64,000 nt of DNA from Actinosynnema sp040640215 (GCF_040640215.1 NZ_JBFABG010000001.1:955761-1019760); one strand, 5' to 3'; positions 33,200 to 42,437 are shown, numbered from the stretch's first letter. Notes: a model not told the origin generated them from the sequence alone. A program made the numbers and translations.

Positions 33200-35437
33200 T
33201 CACGCGTCGGCGGCTTCGGGTTCGGCGGTCGTCGCGCCGGGGCCCTGCTGCCCGCGTCGGACCGCGGTGAGCAGGAGTTGCGCCACGTCCACGACCTCGA
33301 CGTGCGCGCCCGCCTTGCCCTCGTTCTGCCGGGCCGTCACGCCGTCGGTGAGCATCACCCGGCAGAACGGGCAGCCGGTGGCGATCTTCGACGGCGCGGT
33401 GCCCAGCGCCTCGTCCACGCGGTCGACGTTGATGCGCTTGCCGATCCGCTCCTCCATCCACATCCGCGCGCCGCCCGCGCCGCAGCACATGGAGCGGTCG
33501 CCGTGCCGGGGCATCTCGCGCAGCGTCGCGCCGGACGCGCCGACCAGTTCGCGCGGGGCCTCGTAGATCTTGTTGTGCCGGCCCAGGTAGCACGGGTCGT
33601 GGTAGGTCACGTCCTCGGCGATCTCGGCCACCGGCACCAGCCGGCGCTCGCGCACCAGGCGGTTGAGCAACTGGGTGTGGTGCACGACCTCGAACTGGCC
33701 GCCCACCTGCGGGTACTCGTTGGCCAGCGTGTTGAAGCAGTGCGCGCAGGTCACCACGATCTTGCGGCGGCCCGGTGCGCGGCCCTCGAAGACCGTGTTG
33801 AGCACCTCGACGTTCTGCTGGGCCAGCATCTGGAACAGGAACTCGTTGCCCGCGCGCCGCGCCGGGTCGCCGGTGCAGGTCTCCTCCGGGCCGAGCACGG
33901 TGTAGGAGACGTCCGCGGTGTGCAGGAGTTCGGCCACCGCGCGGGTGGTCTTCTTCGCCCGGTCCTCGAACGCGCCCGCGCAGCCGACCCAGAACAGGTA
34001 CTCGGCGTCGCCGAGCTCGCCGTCGAACACCGGCACCGCGAAGTCCAGGCCGTCGGTCCACGCCAGGCGGTCCTTGGCGTTCTGGCCCCACGGGTTGCCC
34101 TTGTTCTCCAGGTTCTTGAACATGCCGCCCAGCTCGGACGGGAAGTTGGACTCGATCAGCACCTGGTAGCGGCGCATGTCGACGATGTGGTCGACGTGCT
34201 CGATGTCCACCGGGCACTGCTCGACGCACGCGCCGCACGTGGTGCAGGACCACAGCACCTCGGGGTCGATGACGCCCAGTTCGGCCGCGCCGCCGACCAG
34301 CGGGCGCTCGGCCTCGGCCAGCGCCAGCACGTCGACGGCCTCCAGGCGCTTCTGGTAGTCCTCGTACTTGTCGCCGGTCAGGCCGACCTCGTCGCCGGCC
34401 ACGTCCTTGCTGCCGCCGGCCAGCAGGTAGGGGGCCTTGGCGAAGGCGTGGTCGCGGAGCTGGGTGATGAGCAGCTTGGGGGACAGCGGCTTGCCGGTGT
34501 TCCACGCCGGGCACTGGGACTGGCAGCGACCGCACTCGGTGCAGGTGCTGAAGTCCAGCCACCCCTTCCAGGTGAAGTCCTCCACCTTGCCGACGCCGAA
34601 GGTGTCCTCGTCCGGGTCGGCCTCCTCCAGGTCGAGAACCTCGCCGTCGCTCATCATCGGCCGCAGCGCGCCGAGCGCGACGCCGCCGTCGTCCTCGCGC
34701 TTGAAGTAGATGTTGAAGAACGCGCTGAACCGGTGCCAGGCGATGCCCATGGTCAGGTTCTTGCCGACCACGATCAGCCAGAGCATGCCGGACAGCAGCT
34801 TGAGCACGGCCATGACCGACACCCAGTCGGGGTTGTCGGGCAGCACGTGGCTCAGCGGCAGCGTCACGAAGGACGACCACAGCGGCATGTCCTCCAGGCC
34901 GGAGGAGAGCTTGAACGCCTTCACCCCGAGGATGCCGAGGCCCTCGACGATCACGACCGCTTCGACGAAGTAGGCGGACTTGAAGCTGGACCCCGCGAAC
35001 CGGGACAGCCGGTCGGCGCGGCGCGGGTGATTGAGCTGGCGGATGACCGCGAGGGCCACGCCGCCGGCCACGGTGCCGATGCCGAGCAGCTCGACCAGCA
35101 GCGCCCACGCGGGCCACTCGCCGATGACCGGCCAGTGGAACGCCGGGTCGAAGACCTCGCCGTAGGCCTCGAACAGCACCGCGGAGCCGATCAGGAAGCC
35201 CCACATCACCATCCAGTGCCAGGGCGCGACCTTGCGCAGCTTGGCCATCCGGGTGTGCGCGACGAACTCCACGAGGAGGGTGCGCAGCCGGGGCCCGACC
35301 GGGCCGTTGCGGGTGGCGTCGGGTCGGCCCAGCCGGATGATCTTGATCATCCGGACCACGCCGGCCACGAACAGACCCCAGGCGAACAGGCTGACGGCGA
35401 CGCCGACGGCGCCGAGGGTGAGCTGGAGGGCTCCCAT
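33200..35437 (-). CDS. EtfD-like membrane FeS oxidoreductase (heterodisulfide reductase-related)
   Basis: About 745 residues. The N-terminal third has five or six transmembrane helices (LTLGAVGVAVSLFAWGLFVA, WHWMVMWGFLIGSAVLFEAY, ALLVELLGIGTVAGGVALAV) of the NarI-like cytochrome type. Two [4Fe-4S] motifs follow (CTECGRCQSQCP, CTTCGACVEQCP), then two CCG domains (TCAHCFNTLANEYPQVGG, YHDPCYLGRHNKIYEAPREL, SMCCGAGGARMWMEE). This is the architecture of mycobacterial EtfD (Rv0338c), which takes electrons from ETF and reduces menaquinone during beta-oxidation. That fits the two acyl-CoA dehydrogenases in the window. The ATG at 35437 (MGALQLTLGAVG) is chosen because the first helix begins right after it. 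Single gene. Confidence 0.9.
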   Translation of the reverse strand: MGALQLTLGAVGVAVSLFAWGLFVAGVVRMIKIIRLGRPDATRNGPVGPRLRTLLVEFVAHTRMAKLRKVAPWHWMVMWGFLIGSAVLFEAYGEVFDPAFHWPVIGEWPAWALLVELLGIGTVAGGVALAVIRQLNHPRRADRLSRFAGSSFKSAYFVEAVVIVEGLGILGVKAFKLSSGLEDMPLWSSFVTLPLSHVLPDNPDWVSVMAVLKLLSGMLWLIVVGKNLTMGIAWHRFSAFFNIYFKREDDGGVALGALRPMMSDGEVLDLEEADPDEDTFGVGKVEDFTWKGWLDFSTCTECGRCQSQCPAWNTGKPLSPKLLITQLRDHAFAKAPYLLAGGSKDVAGDEVGLTGDKYEDYQKRLEAVDVLALAEAERPLVGGAAELGVIDPEVLWSCTTCGACVEQCPVDIEHVDHIVDMRRYQVLIESNFPSELGGMFKNLENKGNPWGQNAKDRLAWTDGLDFAVPVFDGELGDAEYLFWVGCAGAFEDRAKKTTRAVAELLHTADVSYTVLGPEETCTGDPARRAGNEFLFQMLAQQNVEVLNTVFEGRAPGRRKIVVTCAHCFNTLANEYPQVGGQFEVVHHTQLLNRLVRERRLVPVAEIAEDVTYHDPCYLGRHNKIYEAPRELVGASGATLREMPRHGDRSMCCGAGGARMWMEERIGKRINVDRVDEALGTAPSKIATGCPFCRVMLTDGVTARQNEGKAGAHVEVVDVAQLLLTAVRRGQQGPGATTAEPEAADA

Positions 35438-35527
35438 GTGGTGGCGGCCTTTCTCGTCCGGTCTCCTGGCTGGGCACATTACGCCCGACTACTCGTGGGT
35501 AACGACCTGGGCGTGGCCGATCACATA

Positions 35528-35555
35528 AACTAGTGGGACACCTGTTCAACTAGTT
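35528..35555. promoter_or_regulatory. Candidate operator for the SMR-TetR operon
   Basis: AACTAGT (35528-35534) and ACTAGTT (35549-35555) form an inverted repeat spaced by 14 bp, ending just before the GGAGG ribosome site of the SMR gene. The downstream TetR is the likely binder, as in QacR-like systems. Confidence 0.55.
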
Positions 35556-35567
35556 GGAGGCTCACCG

Positions 35568-35900
35568 GTGGTGTACCTGCTGCTCGCGCTGGCGATCGCC
35601 GGGGAGGTCGCGGCGACCGTCTCGCTCAAGCTCTCCGAGGGCTTCACCAAGCCGTGGCCGGTCGTGGTGGTGGTCGTCGGCTACCTCGTCGCGTTCACCT
35701 GCCTCGGGTTCGTGCTCAAGCTCGGCATGCCGATCGGCGTGGCCTACGCGATCTGGTGCGCCTTCGGGATCGCCGCCGTCGCGACCATCGGCGTGGTGCT
35801 GTTCGGCGAGCCGGTCAACCCGCTGGTGGTCGGCGGGCTGGTGCTGGTCGTGCTGGGCGTCGTGGCGATCGAGCTGGGCAGTGGCCAGACCGCCGGCTGA
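35568..35900 (+). CDS. Small multidrug resistance (SMR) efflux protein
   Basis: A 110-residue four-helix transporter of the EmrE/QacE group. The essential membrane-embedded glutamate is in TM1 (LALAIAGEVAATVSLKLSEG), and the other helices keep GxVxAYAIW-type motifs (GMPIGVAYAIWCAFGIAAVA) and the final GLVLVVLGVVAIEL. It exports quaternary ammonium or other cations against protons. The GTG start has GGAGG eight bases upstream. The following TetR gene overlaps it by 20 bases, so the pump and its presumed repressor form one operon. Confidence 0.92.
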   Translation: MVYLLLALAIAGEVAATVSLKLSEGFTKPWPVVVVVVGYLVAFTCLGFVLKLGMPIGVAYAIWCAFGIAAVATIGVVLFGEPVNPLVVGGLVLVVLGVVAIELGSGQTAG

Positions 35901-36420
35901 CGGCCGGCGGGCGCGCGGCGAGCGCCGCCGGCGGGAACTGCTCGCGGCGACGCTGCGGGTGATCGAGCGCGACGGCGTGTCCGGCGTGTCGCACCGGTCC
36001 GTCGCACGGGAAGCGGACGTGCCGGTGTCGTCGTCCACCTACTACTACGCGACCCTGGACGACCTGCTGATCGCCACGCTCACCTGGTCCGCGCGCGAGA
36101 TGGCGCTCGGGTTCGGCGCGGTGAAGCCCACGCCGGGCTCGGTGGCCCGGTTCCTGGCCGAGGCGGTCGGGCCGAACCGGGGGCGCACGCTCGCCGAGTA
36201 CGAGCTCTACCTCCTCGCCGCCCGGCGGCCGGAGCTGCGCCCGGCGGCGCGGCGGTGGATCACGCTGCTGTCGTCGGTGTTCGGCACCATGCAGCCGGCC
36301 GCGTTCCTCGGGTTCGCGGCGGCGCTGGACGGGCTGCTGATCCAGGGTCTCATCGCGGATTTCCCCCCAACGGCCGAACAGATGGAACCGGTCGTGTCCC
36401 TTCTGATGCCTCCGCGATGA
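35881..36420 (+). CDS. TetR family regulator of the SMR operon
   Basis: About 179 residues. HTH: RRRELLAATLRVIERDGVSG, SHRSVAREADVPVSSSTYYY, ATLDDLLIATLTW. The C-terminal domain (ALGFGAVKPTPGSVARFLAE to FAAALDGLLIQGLIADFPPT) resembles the TetR_C_33-like group seen next to small efflux pumps. The start GTG at 35881 lies inside the SMR gene's last codons. It most likely represses the operon through the AACTAGT repeat and is released by a toxic cation (inference). Confidence 0.85.
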   Translation: MARPPADGRRARGERRRRELLAATLRVIERDGVSGVSHRSVAREADVPVSSSTYYYATLDDLLIATLTWSAREMALGFGAVKPTPGSVARFLAEAVGPNRGRTLAEYELYLLAARRPELRPAARRWITLLSSVFGTMQPAAFLGFAAALDGLLIQGLIADFPPTAEQMEPVVSLLMPPR

Positions 36421-37016
36421 CCTTCACGCGGGACACTGGGCGCATGAGGTTCGCCGGACGTGAGTCGTGGCAGGTGTCGCACGGGACGAATCAGTCGGTC
36501 AACACCGCGCTCTTCCTCCGGGACACGCTGGCGCTGTCGGTCGACACCGTGCCGGAGCTGCCCGGCCTGGACCCGTCGGTGCCGGTGCTCGTGCCGGCCG
36601 GCGTGGACCGGGCCGGCGCGACCGAGGAGTGGCTCGGGTGGTGGGCCGACGTGCTCGACCACGCGCGGACCGAGCAGGCGTCCCCGACGCCGGTCGACCC
36701 GGACGGGTCGTCGCTGGCGATCCGGCCGTGCCTGCGCGCGGCGGTGATCGCGCTGCGCGGTGCCGCGTCGGAGTACGGGCGGCGGCACGCCGGCCGGTCG
36801 CCGGGCGCGCTGCCGATCGGCGAGGTGGTGCGCGGCGTGGAGAGCCGGATCGGGCGGTACGTGAAGCCGTTCCGGCTGGCGATCACCGTGGTCCCGGTGC
36901 AGGGCCTGGTGTGGGAGCGGATGACGGAGTCGCACGTCATCGCGTCCGACCGCTTCCTCGACGACCCGGCCCGGTGCGCGCCCGCGCTGCGGACCGTGGT
37001 CGAAGCCCTGGCCTGA
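36417..37016 (+). CDS. Uncharacterised protein coupled to the SMR-TetR operon
   Basis: About 199 residues from the ATG at 36417, which overlaps the TetR stop as ATGA; an in-frame ATG at 36444 (MRFAGRESWQVS) is the other choice. The protein is soluble, without signal peptide, with segments FAGRESWQVSHGTNQSVNTA, VLVPAGVDRAGATEEWLGWW and RYVKPFRLAITVVPVQGLVW. I do not recognise a domain. Its coupling to the regulator suggests it belongs to the same transcript, but a role in efflux is only a guess. Confidence 0.7.
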   Translation: MTFTRDTGRMRFAGRESWQVSHGTNQSVNTALFLRDTLALSVDTVPELPGLDPSVPVLVPAGVDRAGATEEWLGWWADVLDHARTEQASPTPVDPDGSSLAIRPCLRAAVIALRGAASEYGRRHAGRSPGALPIGEVVRGVESRIGRYVKPFRLAITVVPVQGLVWERMTESHVIASDRFLDDPARCAPALRTVVEALA

Positions 37017-37199
37017 CGCCCGGAGCGGGACCCCGCGCCCGCGCTCGACCCGGCGCGGTACGGCCCGCGACCGGCCGCCCGCTGACGAACGGGGTAGGGA
37101 CAGCCCCCGTATCCGGCCGGGGGCTTCCCCCGTGGGCCTGGTAGCCCCTGCGCCCCTAGCTTTAGCGCAATGACCTTGATGCCTGAGGGGGCAGTGGTG

Positions 37200-37985
37200 G
37201 TGAAGCGGATCGCGTTGGTGTCCGTCGCGGTGGTTCTCGTCGCGGGAGCGCTGTCTTCTTGCGTGCGGCTCGTGCAGAACAACTTCAGCGACACGTCGGA
37301 CATCACCGAGAAGATCACCTCGGTGCGCGTCCAGAACGGTGCGGGCGACGTCTCGGTGCGCGGCGCGGAGGGCACGAACGCCACCCGGGTGGTCCGGAAG
37401 GTCGACTACCCCAAGGACTCCGACAAGCCGACCGGCACGACGCACCGGATGGAGGGCGGGGTGCTCGTCCTGGACGGCTGCGGCAACCAGTGCACGGTCA
37501 GCTACGAGGTCACCGTGCCGACGAAGGACGTCGCGGTCGTCGGCGACAACAGCTCCGGTGACGTCACGCTCGAAGACGTCGCGAGCGTGGAGATCAGCCT
37601 CGGCTCGGGCAACGGCACCCTGCGCAAGGTCAGCGGCACCGTGCGGGTGGACAACAACTCCGGCGACGTGGTCGCGTCCGACGTCGCCGGCGAGTTCACC
37701 GGCAAGTTCGGCTCGGGCAACGCGCGGTTGACGAGGTTGAGCGGGCCGGTGCTGGTCGACGGCGACTCCGGCGACATCGAGGTGGAGCTGGCCGCGCCGC
37801 GGTCGGTGCGCGCCACCGCCGGGTCGGGCAACCTCACCGTGCAGGTGCCGAGGGGCGCGTACAAGCTCGACGCCGACTCGGGCAGCGGCGACAAGAACCT
37901 GGGCGACGTGAAGGACGACCCGACGGCCACCGTCGAGCTGGTGCTCCGCACGAAGAGCGGCGACCTGACGCTCCGGGCGGCCTAG
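37200..37985 (+). CDS. DUF4097 beta-helix lipoprotein
   Basis: About 261 residues. A lipoprotein signal (VKRIALVSVAVVLVAGALSSC) has lipobox LSSC. The rest is a repetitive right-handed beta-helix of the DUF4097/putative adhesin type, with turns built on GSGNG and NSGD motifs (NSSGDVTLEDVASVEISLGS, DNNSGDVVASDVAGEFTGKF). It should sit on the outer face of the membrane. Two starts compete: GTG at 37200 with GAGGGGG upstream, and ATG at 37170, which lies seven bases after a -10-like TAGCTT and could be leaderless. I prefer 37200 because the signal peptide then has a normal N-region. Confidence 0.82.
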   Translation: MKRIALVSVAVVLVAGALSSCVRLVQNNFSDTSDITEKITSVRVQNGAGDVSVRGAEGTNATRVVRKVDYPKDSDKPTGTTHRMEGGVLVLDGCGNQCTVSYEVTVPTKDVAVVGDNSSGDVTLEDVASVEISLGSGNGTLRKVSGTVRVDNNSGDVVASDVAGEFTGKFGSGNARLTRLSGPVLVDGDSGDIEVELAAPRSVRATAGSGNLTVQVPRGAYKLDADSGSGDKNLGDVKDDPTATVELVLRTKSGDLTLRAA

Positions 37986-38176
37986 GGGTTCTGCTCGTAG
38001 CCGGCGCGCAGCGCCGCCACCCCATCGGCCCCGGCCAGGCGACAGCACCACCCGTCGCCTGGCCGGGGCCGTCGGGCGTCCTGGCCGTCGTCCGGCGCGC
38101 CGTCGCCGGGCAGTGGCCCGGATCACGCCAGGACGGGAACACCAGGCGCTCGCCGGTCGTTGGACGAGGCAGAAAG

Positions 38177-38197
38177 ATTGAGCCGGTTGGACTCAAG
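38177..38197. promoter_or_regulatory. HspR operator (HAIR) 1 of dnaK
   Basis: ATTGAGC-N7-ACTCAAG fits the HAIR consensus CTTGAGT-N7-ACTCAAG in 12 of 14 arm positions. Confidence 0.85.
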
Positions 38198-38215
38198 TCC
38201 GCCGGGCCTGGCAAA

Positions 38216-38236
38216 CTTGAGCGGGTACCGCTCAAT
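38216..38236. promoter_or_regulatory. HspR operator (HAIR) 2 of dnaK
   Basis: CTTGAGC-N7-GCTCAAT, 38-58 bp upstream of the dnaK start, is a second HAIR copy. Confidence 0.85.
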
Positions 38237-38273
38237 GCGGGGCACTCATACACGTACTACCAGGAGGAATCCC

Positions 38274-40133
38274 ATGGCGCGAGCGGTCGGCATCGACCTG
38301 GGGACGACCAATTCCGTCGTCGCGGTTCTCGAAGGTGGCGAGCCGACGGTGATCGCCAACTCCGAGGGGTCGCGGACCACCCCGTCCATCGTCGCCTTCG
38401 CCAAGAACGGCGAGGTGCTCACCGGTCAGCCCGCCAAGAACCAGGCGGTGACCAACGTCGACCGGACGATCCGGTCGGTGAAGCGGCACGTCGGCACGAA
38501 CTGGGCGACCGAGGAGATCGACGGCAAGAAGTACACGCCGCAGGAGATCAGCGCGCGTGTCCTGATGAAGCTCAAGCGCGACGCCGAGGCGTACCTGGGC
38601 GAGGAGATCACCGACGCGGTGATCACCGTCCCGGCCTACTTCGAGGACGCGCAGCGGCAGGCCACCAAGGAGGCCGGCCAGATCGCGGGCCTCAACGTGC
38701 TCCGCATCGTCAACGAGCCCACCTCCGCCGCCCTGGCCTACGGTCTGGACAAGGGCGAGAAGGAGCAGACCATCCTGGTCTTCGACCTCGGTGGCGGCAC
38801 GTTCGACGTCTCGCTGCTGGAGCTCGGCGACGGCGTGGTCGAGGTGCGCGCCACCTCCGGTGACAACCACCTGGGCGGCGACGACTGGGACCAGCGCATC
38901 GTCGACTGGCTGGTCGAGCGCTTCAAGCAGTCCAGCGGCATCGACCTGACCAAGGACAAGATGGCGCTCCAGCGGATTCGCGAGGCCGCGGAGAAGGCGA
39001 AGATCGAGCTGTCCAGCTCGAACAACGCCACCATCAACCTGCCCTACATCACGGTCGACGCGGACAAGAACCCGCTGTTCCTGGACGAGACGCTGTCCCG
39101 CGCCGAGTTCCAGCGGATCACCAACGACCTGCTGGAGCGCACCCGCGCCCCGTTCAACAACGTGATCAAGGACGCCGGCATCTCGGTCGGCGACATCGAC
39201 CACGTGGTGCTGGTCGGCGGTTCCACCCGGATGCCCGCCGTGGCCGAGCTGGTCAAGGAGCTCACCGGCGGTCGTGAGCCGAACAAGGGCGTGAACCCGG
39301 ACGAGGTCGTCGCGGTCGGCGCGGCGCTCCAGGCCGGTGTGCTGAAGGGCGAGGTCAAGGACGTCCTGCTGCTCGACGTCACCCCGCTGTCCCTGGGCAT
39401 CGAGACCAAGGGCGGCGTGATGACCAAGCTCATCGAGCGCAACACCACGATCCCGACCAAGCGGTCCGAGATCTTCACCACGGCCGACGACAACCAGCCG
39501 TCCGTGCAGATCCAGGTGTTCCAGGGCGAGCGCGACTTCGCGGCGGACAACAAGAAGCTCGGCATGTTCGAGCTGACCGGCCTGCCGCCCGCCCCGCGCG
39601 GCGTCCCGCAGATCGAGGTCACCTTCGACATCGACGCGAACGGCATCGTGCACGTGTCCGCCAAGGACATGGGCACCGGCAAGGAACAGCGGATGACGAT
39701 CACCGGCGGCTCGGCGCTGCCGAAGGACGACATCGACCGGATGATCAAGGACGCCGAGGCGCACGCCGACGAGGACAAGCGCCGGCGCGACGAGGCCGAG
39801 GTCCGCAACCAGGCCGAGACGCTCGTCTACCAGACCGAGAAGGTCCTCAAGGAGAACGACGAGAAGATCCCGGCCGAGGTCAAGGACAAGGTCAAGGCCG
39901 CGCTGGAGGAGACGACCGAGGCCCTGAAGGGCACGGACATCGCCAAGATCCGGTCGGCGGTGGAGAAGCTGGCCACCGAGTCGCAGGCCATCGGCCAGTC
40001 CCTCTACGCCAACACCGGTGCCAACCCGGCGGCCGACGCCCCCTCGGGTGACGCGCCCGGCGCGCCCGGGGCCAAGGCCGACGACGTGGTGGACGCCGAG
40101 ATCGTCGACGAGGACGAGGACAAGAAGAAGTGA
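38274..40133 (+). CDS. dnaK: Chaperone DnaK (Hsp70)
   Basis: A 619-residue Hsp70. Signatures: ARAVGIDLGTTNSVVAVLEG (phosphate 1), LVFDLGGGTFDVSLLELGDG (phosphate 2), VVLVGGSTRMPAVAELV (adenosine), the linker DVLLLDVTPLSLGIETKGGV and a substrate-binding domain ending in the lid and a disordered acidic tail (DVVDAEIVDEDED). It folds nascent and damaged proteins with DnaJ and GrpE. The ATG at 38274 has AGGAGGAAT upstream. First gene of dnaK-grpE-dnaJ-hspR, controlled by HspR at two HAIR sites. Confidence 0.99.
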   Translation: MARAVGIDLGTTNSVVAVLEGGEPTVIANSEGSRTTPSIVAFAKNGEVLTGQPAKNQAVTNVDRTIRSVKRHVGTNWATEEIDGKKYTPQEISARVLMKLKRDAEAYLGEEITDAVITVPAYFEDAQRQATKEAGQIAGLNVLRIVNEPTSAALAYGLDKGEKEQTILVFDLGGGTFDVSLLELGDGVVEVRATSGDNHLGGDDWDQRIVDWLVERFKQSSGIDLTKDKMALQRIREAAEKAKIELSSSNNATINLPYITVDADKNPLFLDETLSRAEFQRITNDLLERTRAPFNNVIKDAGISVGDIDHVVLVGGSTRMPAVAELVKELTGGREPNKGVNPDEVVAVGAALQAGVLKGEVKDVLLLDVTPLSLGIETKGGVMTKLIERNTTIPTKRSEIFTTADDNQPSVQIQVFQGERDFAADNKKLGMFELTGLPPAPRGVPQIEVTFDIDANGIVHVSAKDMGTGKEQRMTITGGSALPKDDIDRMIKDAEAHADEDKRRRDEAEVRNQAETLVYQTEKVLKENDEKIPAEVKDKVKAALEETTEALKGTDIAKIRSAVEKLATESQAIGQSLYANTGANPAADAPSGDAPGAPGAKADDVVDAEIVDEDEDKKK

Positions 40134-40825
40134 CGCAGCCGGAAGAGCAGCCGCACGCGGTGGTCCGGGACGACCACCGCATCGACCCGGAGACGGGCGA
40201 GGTGCGTCCTCCCGCCGAGGAGGGCGCACCGGCTCCCGCTTCCGACGAGACCGGTCCGGTCGGGGGTGGCGGCGAGCACGCCGTCTTCGAGGCCGAGGTG
40301 GTCGAACCCGGAGTGGTCGAACCCGGAGTGGTCGACCCGGGCGCGGCCGGGACCGACCCGGCCGTCGAGCTCAAGGCGCAGCTCGACGAGCGCACCGCCG
40401 ACCTCCAGCGCCTGACCGCGGAGTACGCCAACTACCGCAAGCGCGTCGAGCGCGACCGGGAGGTGGTGGTCAGCACGGCCAAGGCGGGCGTCGCCGGCGA
40501 ACTGCTGGGCGTGCTGGACGACATCGAGCGGGCGGGCGCGCACGGCGACCTGACCGGCGCGTTCAAGGCGGTGGCCGACAAGCTGGTCAGCGCCCTGGGC
40601 GGGACCGGGCTGGAGCCGTTCGGGCACGAGGGCGAGCCCTTCGACCCGTCGGTGCACGAGGCCGTGCAGCACGGCACGTCCCCGGACGTGACCGGGCCGA
40701 CGGTGACCGCCGTGCTGCGTCGCGGCTACCGCTTCGGCGAGCGCGTGCTGCGGCCCGCGCTGGTCGCGGTGACCGACTACGAGGCGTCCGGCGATGCGCC
40801 GGCCGCAGAGTCGCAGCAGGACTGA
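40130..40825 (+). CDS. grpE: Nucleotide exchange factor GrpE
   Basis: A 231-residue GrpE. The first 80 residues are a disordered acidic region with a duplicated short motif (VVEPGVVEPGVVDPG). Then comes the long coiled coil (LKAQLDERTADLQRLTAEYA, NYRKRVERDRE) and the beta wing ending VLRRGYRFGERVLRPALVAV. It releases ADP from DnaK. GTG start overlaps the dnaK stop as GTGA, so translation is coupled. The tandem 15-bp DNA repeat in the acidic region (near 40300-40335) may change length between strains. Confidence 0.97.
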   Translation: MTQPEEQPHAVVRDDHRIDPETGEVRPPAEEGAPAPASDETGPVGGGGEHAVFEAEVVEPGVVEPGVVDPGAAGTDPAVELKAQLDERTADLQRLTAEYANYRKRVERDREVVVSTAKAGVAGELLGVLDDIERAGAHGDLTGAFKAVADKLVSALGGTGLEPFGHEGEPFDPSVHEAVQHGTSPDVTGPTVTAVLRRGYRFGERVLRPALVAVTDYEASGDAPAAESQQD

Positions 40826-40842
40826 GGGGGAGGGGGCGTCCG

Positions 40843-42012
40843 GTGAGTGCTCGGGATTGGATCGACAAGGACTTCTACCGGGAGCTGGGCGTCTCCTCCG
40901 ACGCCTCGGCCGACGAGATCAAGAAGGCTTACCGGAAGTTGGCGCGGGAGCTCCACCCCGACGCCAACCCCGGTGACGCCAAGGCCGAGGCCCGGTTCAA
41001 GGCGGTGTCCGAGGCGTACGGCGTGCTCTCGGACACCGCGAAGCGCAAGCAGTACGACGAGGCCCGCCGCCTGTTCGCGGGCGGCGGTGGTTTTCCCGGC
41101 GGGTTCGGCCAGGGCGGCGGCTTCGACGTCGGCGACCTGTTCAACCGCCAGCAGCAGCAGGGCGGCACGGGCGGTGGCCTTGGCGACCTGCTCGGCGGCC
41201 TGTTCAACCGGCGCGGTGGCGGCCCCACGGCGTCGGCCACCCGGCCGCGCCGCGGCGAGGACGTCGAGACCGACGTCCGGATCGACTTCACCGAGGCGGT
41301 GAAGGGCGCGACCGTGCCGATGCGGCTGTCCAGCCCGGCGACCTGCGCCACGTGCGCCGGTTCCGGCGCGCGGCCGGGCACCTCGCCGCGCACCTGCCCG
41401 AACTGCGGCGGCGCGGGCCTGGTGACCCGCAACCAGGGCGCGTTCGCGTTCTCCGAGCCGTGCGCGGACTGCCGGGGCACCGGCCGGATCATCGACGACC
41501 CGTGCCCGGACTGCGCCGGCGAGGGGGTCAGCACCAAGACCCGCACGCTGACCATCCGGATTCCGGCGGGCGTGGACGACGGCCAGCGGATCCGGCTGGC
41601 CGCGCAGGGTGAGCCGGGGCGCAACAACGGGCCCAACGGCGACCTCTACGTGCGGGTGCACGTCAACCCGCACCCGCTGTTCGGGCGGTCGGGCAACAAC
41701 CTGACCGTGACCGTGCCCGTGACGTTCCCCGAACTGGCGCTGGGCACGACGTTGACCGTGCCCACGCTGGAGGGCAAGGTGACCTTGAAGGTGGCCGCCG
41801 GCACGTCGTCGGGTCAGGTGCTGCGCGCCAAGGGCAAGGGCATCGCCAAGCGGGACGGGCAGGTCGGCGACCTGCTGATCACGTTGCAGGTGGCGGTGCC
41901 GAACAACATGGACGCCGCCGCGCGCGAGGCGCTGGAGGCGTACGCGTCGACAACCGCCCAGCACGACCCGAGGGCGGACCTCAACGCCTTGGTGGAGAAG
42001 AGGTCGACATGA
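40843..42012 (+). CDS. dnaJ: Chaperone DnaJ (Hsp40)
   Basis: A 389-residue type I DnaJ: J-domain with HPD (KLARELHPDANPGD), a Gly-rich linker (FPGGFGQGGGFDVGDLF), a zinc domain with four CxxCxGxG-like motifs (CATCAGSGARPG, CPNCGGAG, CADCRGTG, CPDCAGEG) and the two C-terminal beta domains. It delivers clients to DnaK and stimulates its ATPase. GTG start (VSARDWIDKDFY) lies after a GGGGGAGGGGG stretch. Third gene of the operon. Confidence 0.97.
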   Translation: MSARDWIDKDFYRELGVSSDASADEIKKAYRKLARELHPDANPGDAKAEARFKAVSEAYGVLSDTAKRKQYDEARRLFAGGGGFPGGFGQGGGFDVGDLFNRQQQQGGTGGGLGDLLGGLFNRRGGGPTASATRPRRGEDVETDVRIDFTEAVKGATVPMRLSSPATCATCAGSGARPGTSPRTCPNCGGAGLVTRNQGAFAFSEPCADCRGTGRIIDDPCPDCAGEGVSTKTRTLTIRIPAGVDDGQRIRLAAQGEPGRNNGPNGDLYVRVHVNPHPLFGRSGNNLTVTVPVTFPELALGTTLTVPTLEGKVTLKVAAGTSSGQVLRAKGKGIAKRDGQVGDLLITLQVAVPNNMDAAAREALEAYASTTAQHDPRADLNALVEKRST

Positions 42013-42437
42013 CGTTCCCGTTCCCACCGGGCACGGACGAAGACACCCCGTTCTTCGTCATCTCGGTGGCGGCGCAGCTCTCCGGTCTGCACGCGCAGAC
42101 CTTGCGGTCCTACGACCGGATGGGCCTGGTGTCGCCGGGCCGCACGTCCGGCGGGGGCCGGCGGTACTCGATGCGCGACATCGTGGTGCTGCGCGAGGTG
42201 CAGCGCCTCTCCCAGGAGGAGGGCGTCAACCTCGCGGGCATCAAGCGGATCATCGAGCTGGAGCACGAGGTGGGCGCGCTGCGCGGTCACGTGGCCGAGC
42301 TGACCGAGCAGCTCGCGTCCGCGCTGGCCGCCGCCGAGCACGCCGCCGCGTCCGTGCACGCCTCACTGCGCCGCGACCTGGTCCCGGTGCGCCACGAGAC
42401 CGCGCTCGTGGTCTGGAAGCCCAACCGCGCCCGCTGA
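42009..42437 (+). CDS. hspR: Heat-shock repressor HspR (MerR family)
   Basis: A 142-residue MerR-type repressor: FFVISVAAQLSGLHAQTLRS, YDRMGLVSPGRTSGGGRRYS, MRDIVVLREVQRLSQEEGVN, then a coiled coil and tail. It overlaps the dnaJ stop by ATGA. HspR binds HAIR sites with DnaK as co-repressor; such sites lie upstream of dnaK (38177-38236) and clpB (44687-44707), so this protein should control both and itself. Confidence 0.95.
   Translation: MTFPFPPGTDEDTPFFVISVAAQLSGLHAQTLRSYDRMGLVSPGRTSGGGRRYSMRDIVVLREVQRLSQEEGVNLAGIKRIIELEHEVGALRGHVAELTEQLASALAAAEHAAASVHASLRRDLVPVRHETALVVWKPNRAR

Larger units (their letters stand above)
37986..38273. other. dnaK promoter region
   Basis: No gene in these 288 bases. 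The right half contains two HspR operators listed below; the left half shows GC-rich inverted repeats near 38000-38070 that may terminate the lipoprotein mRNA. Confidence 0.5.
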
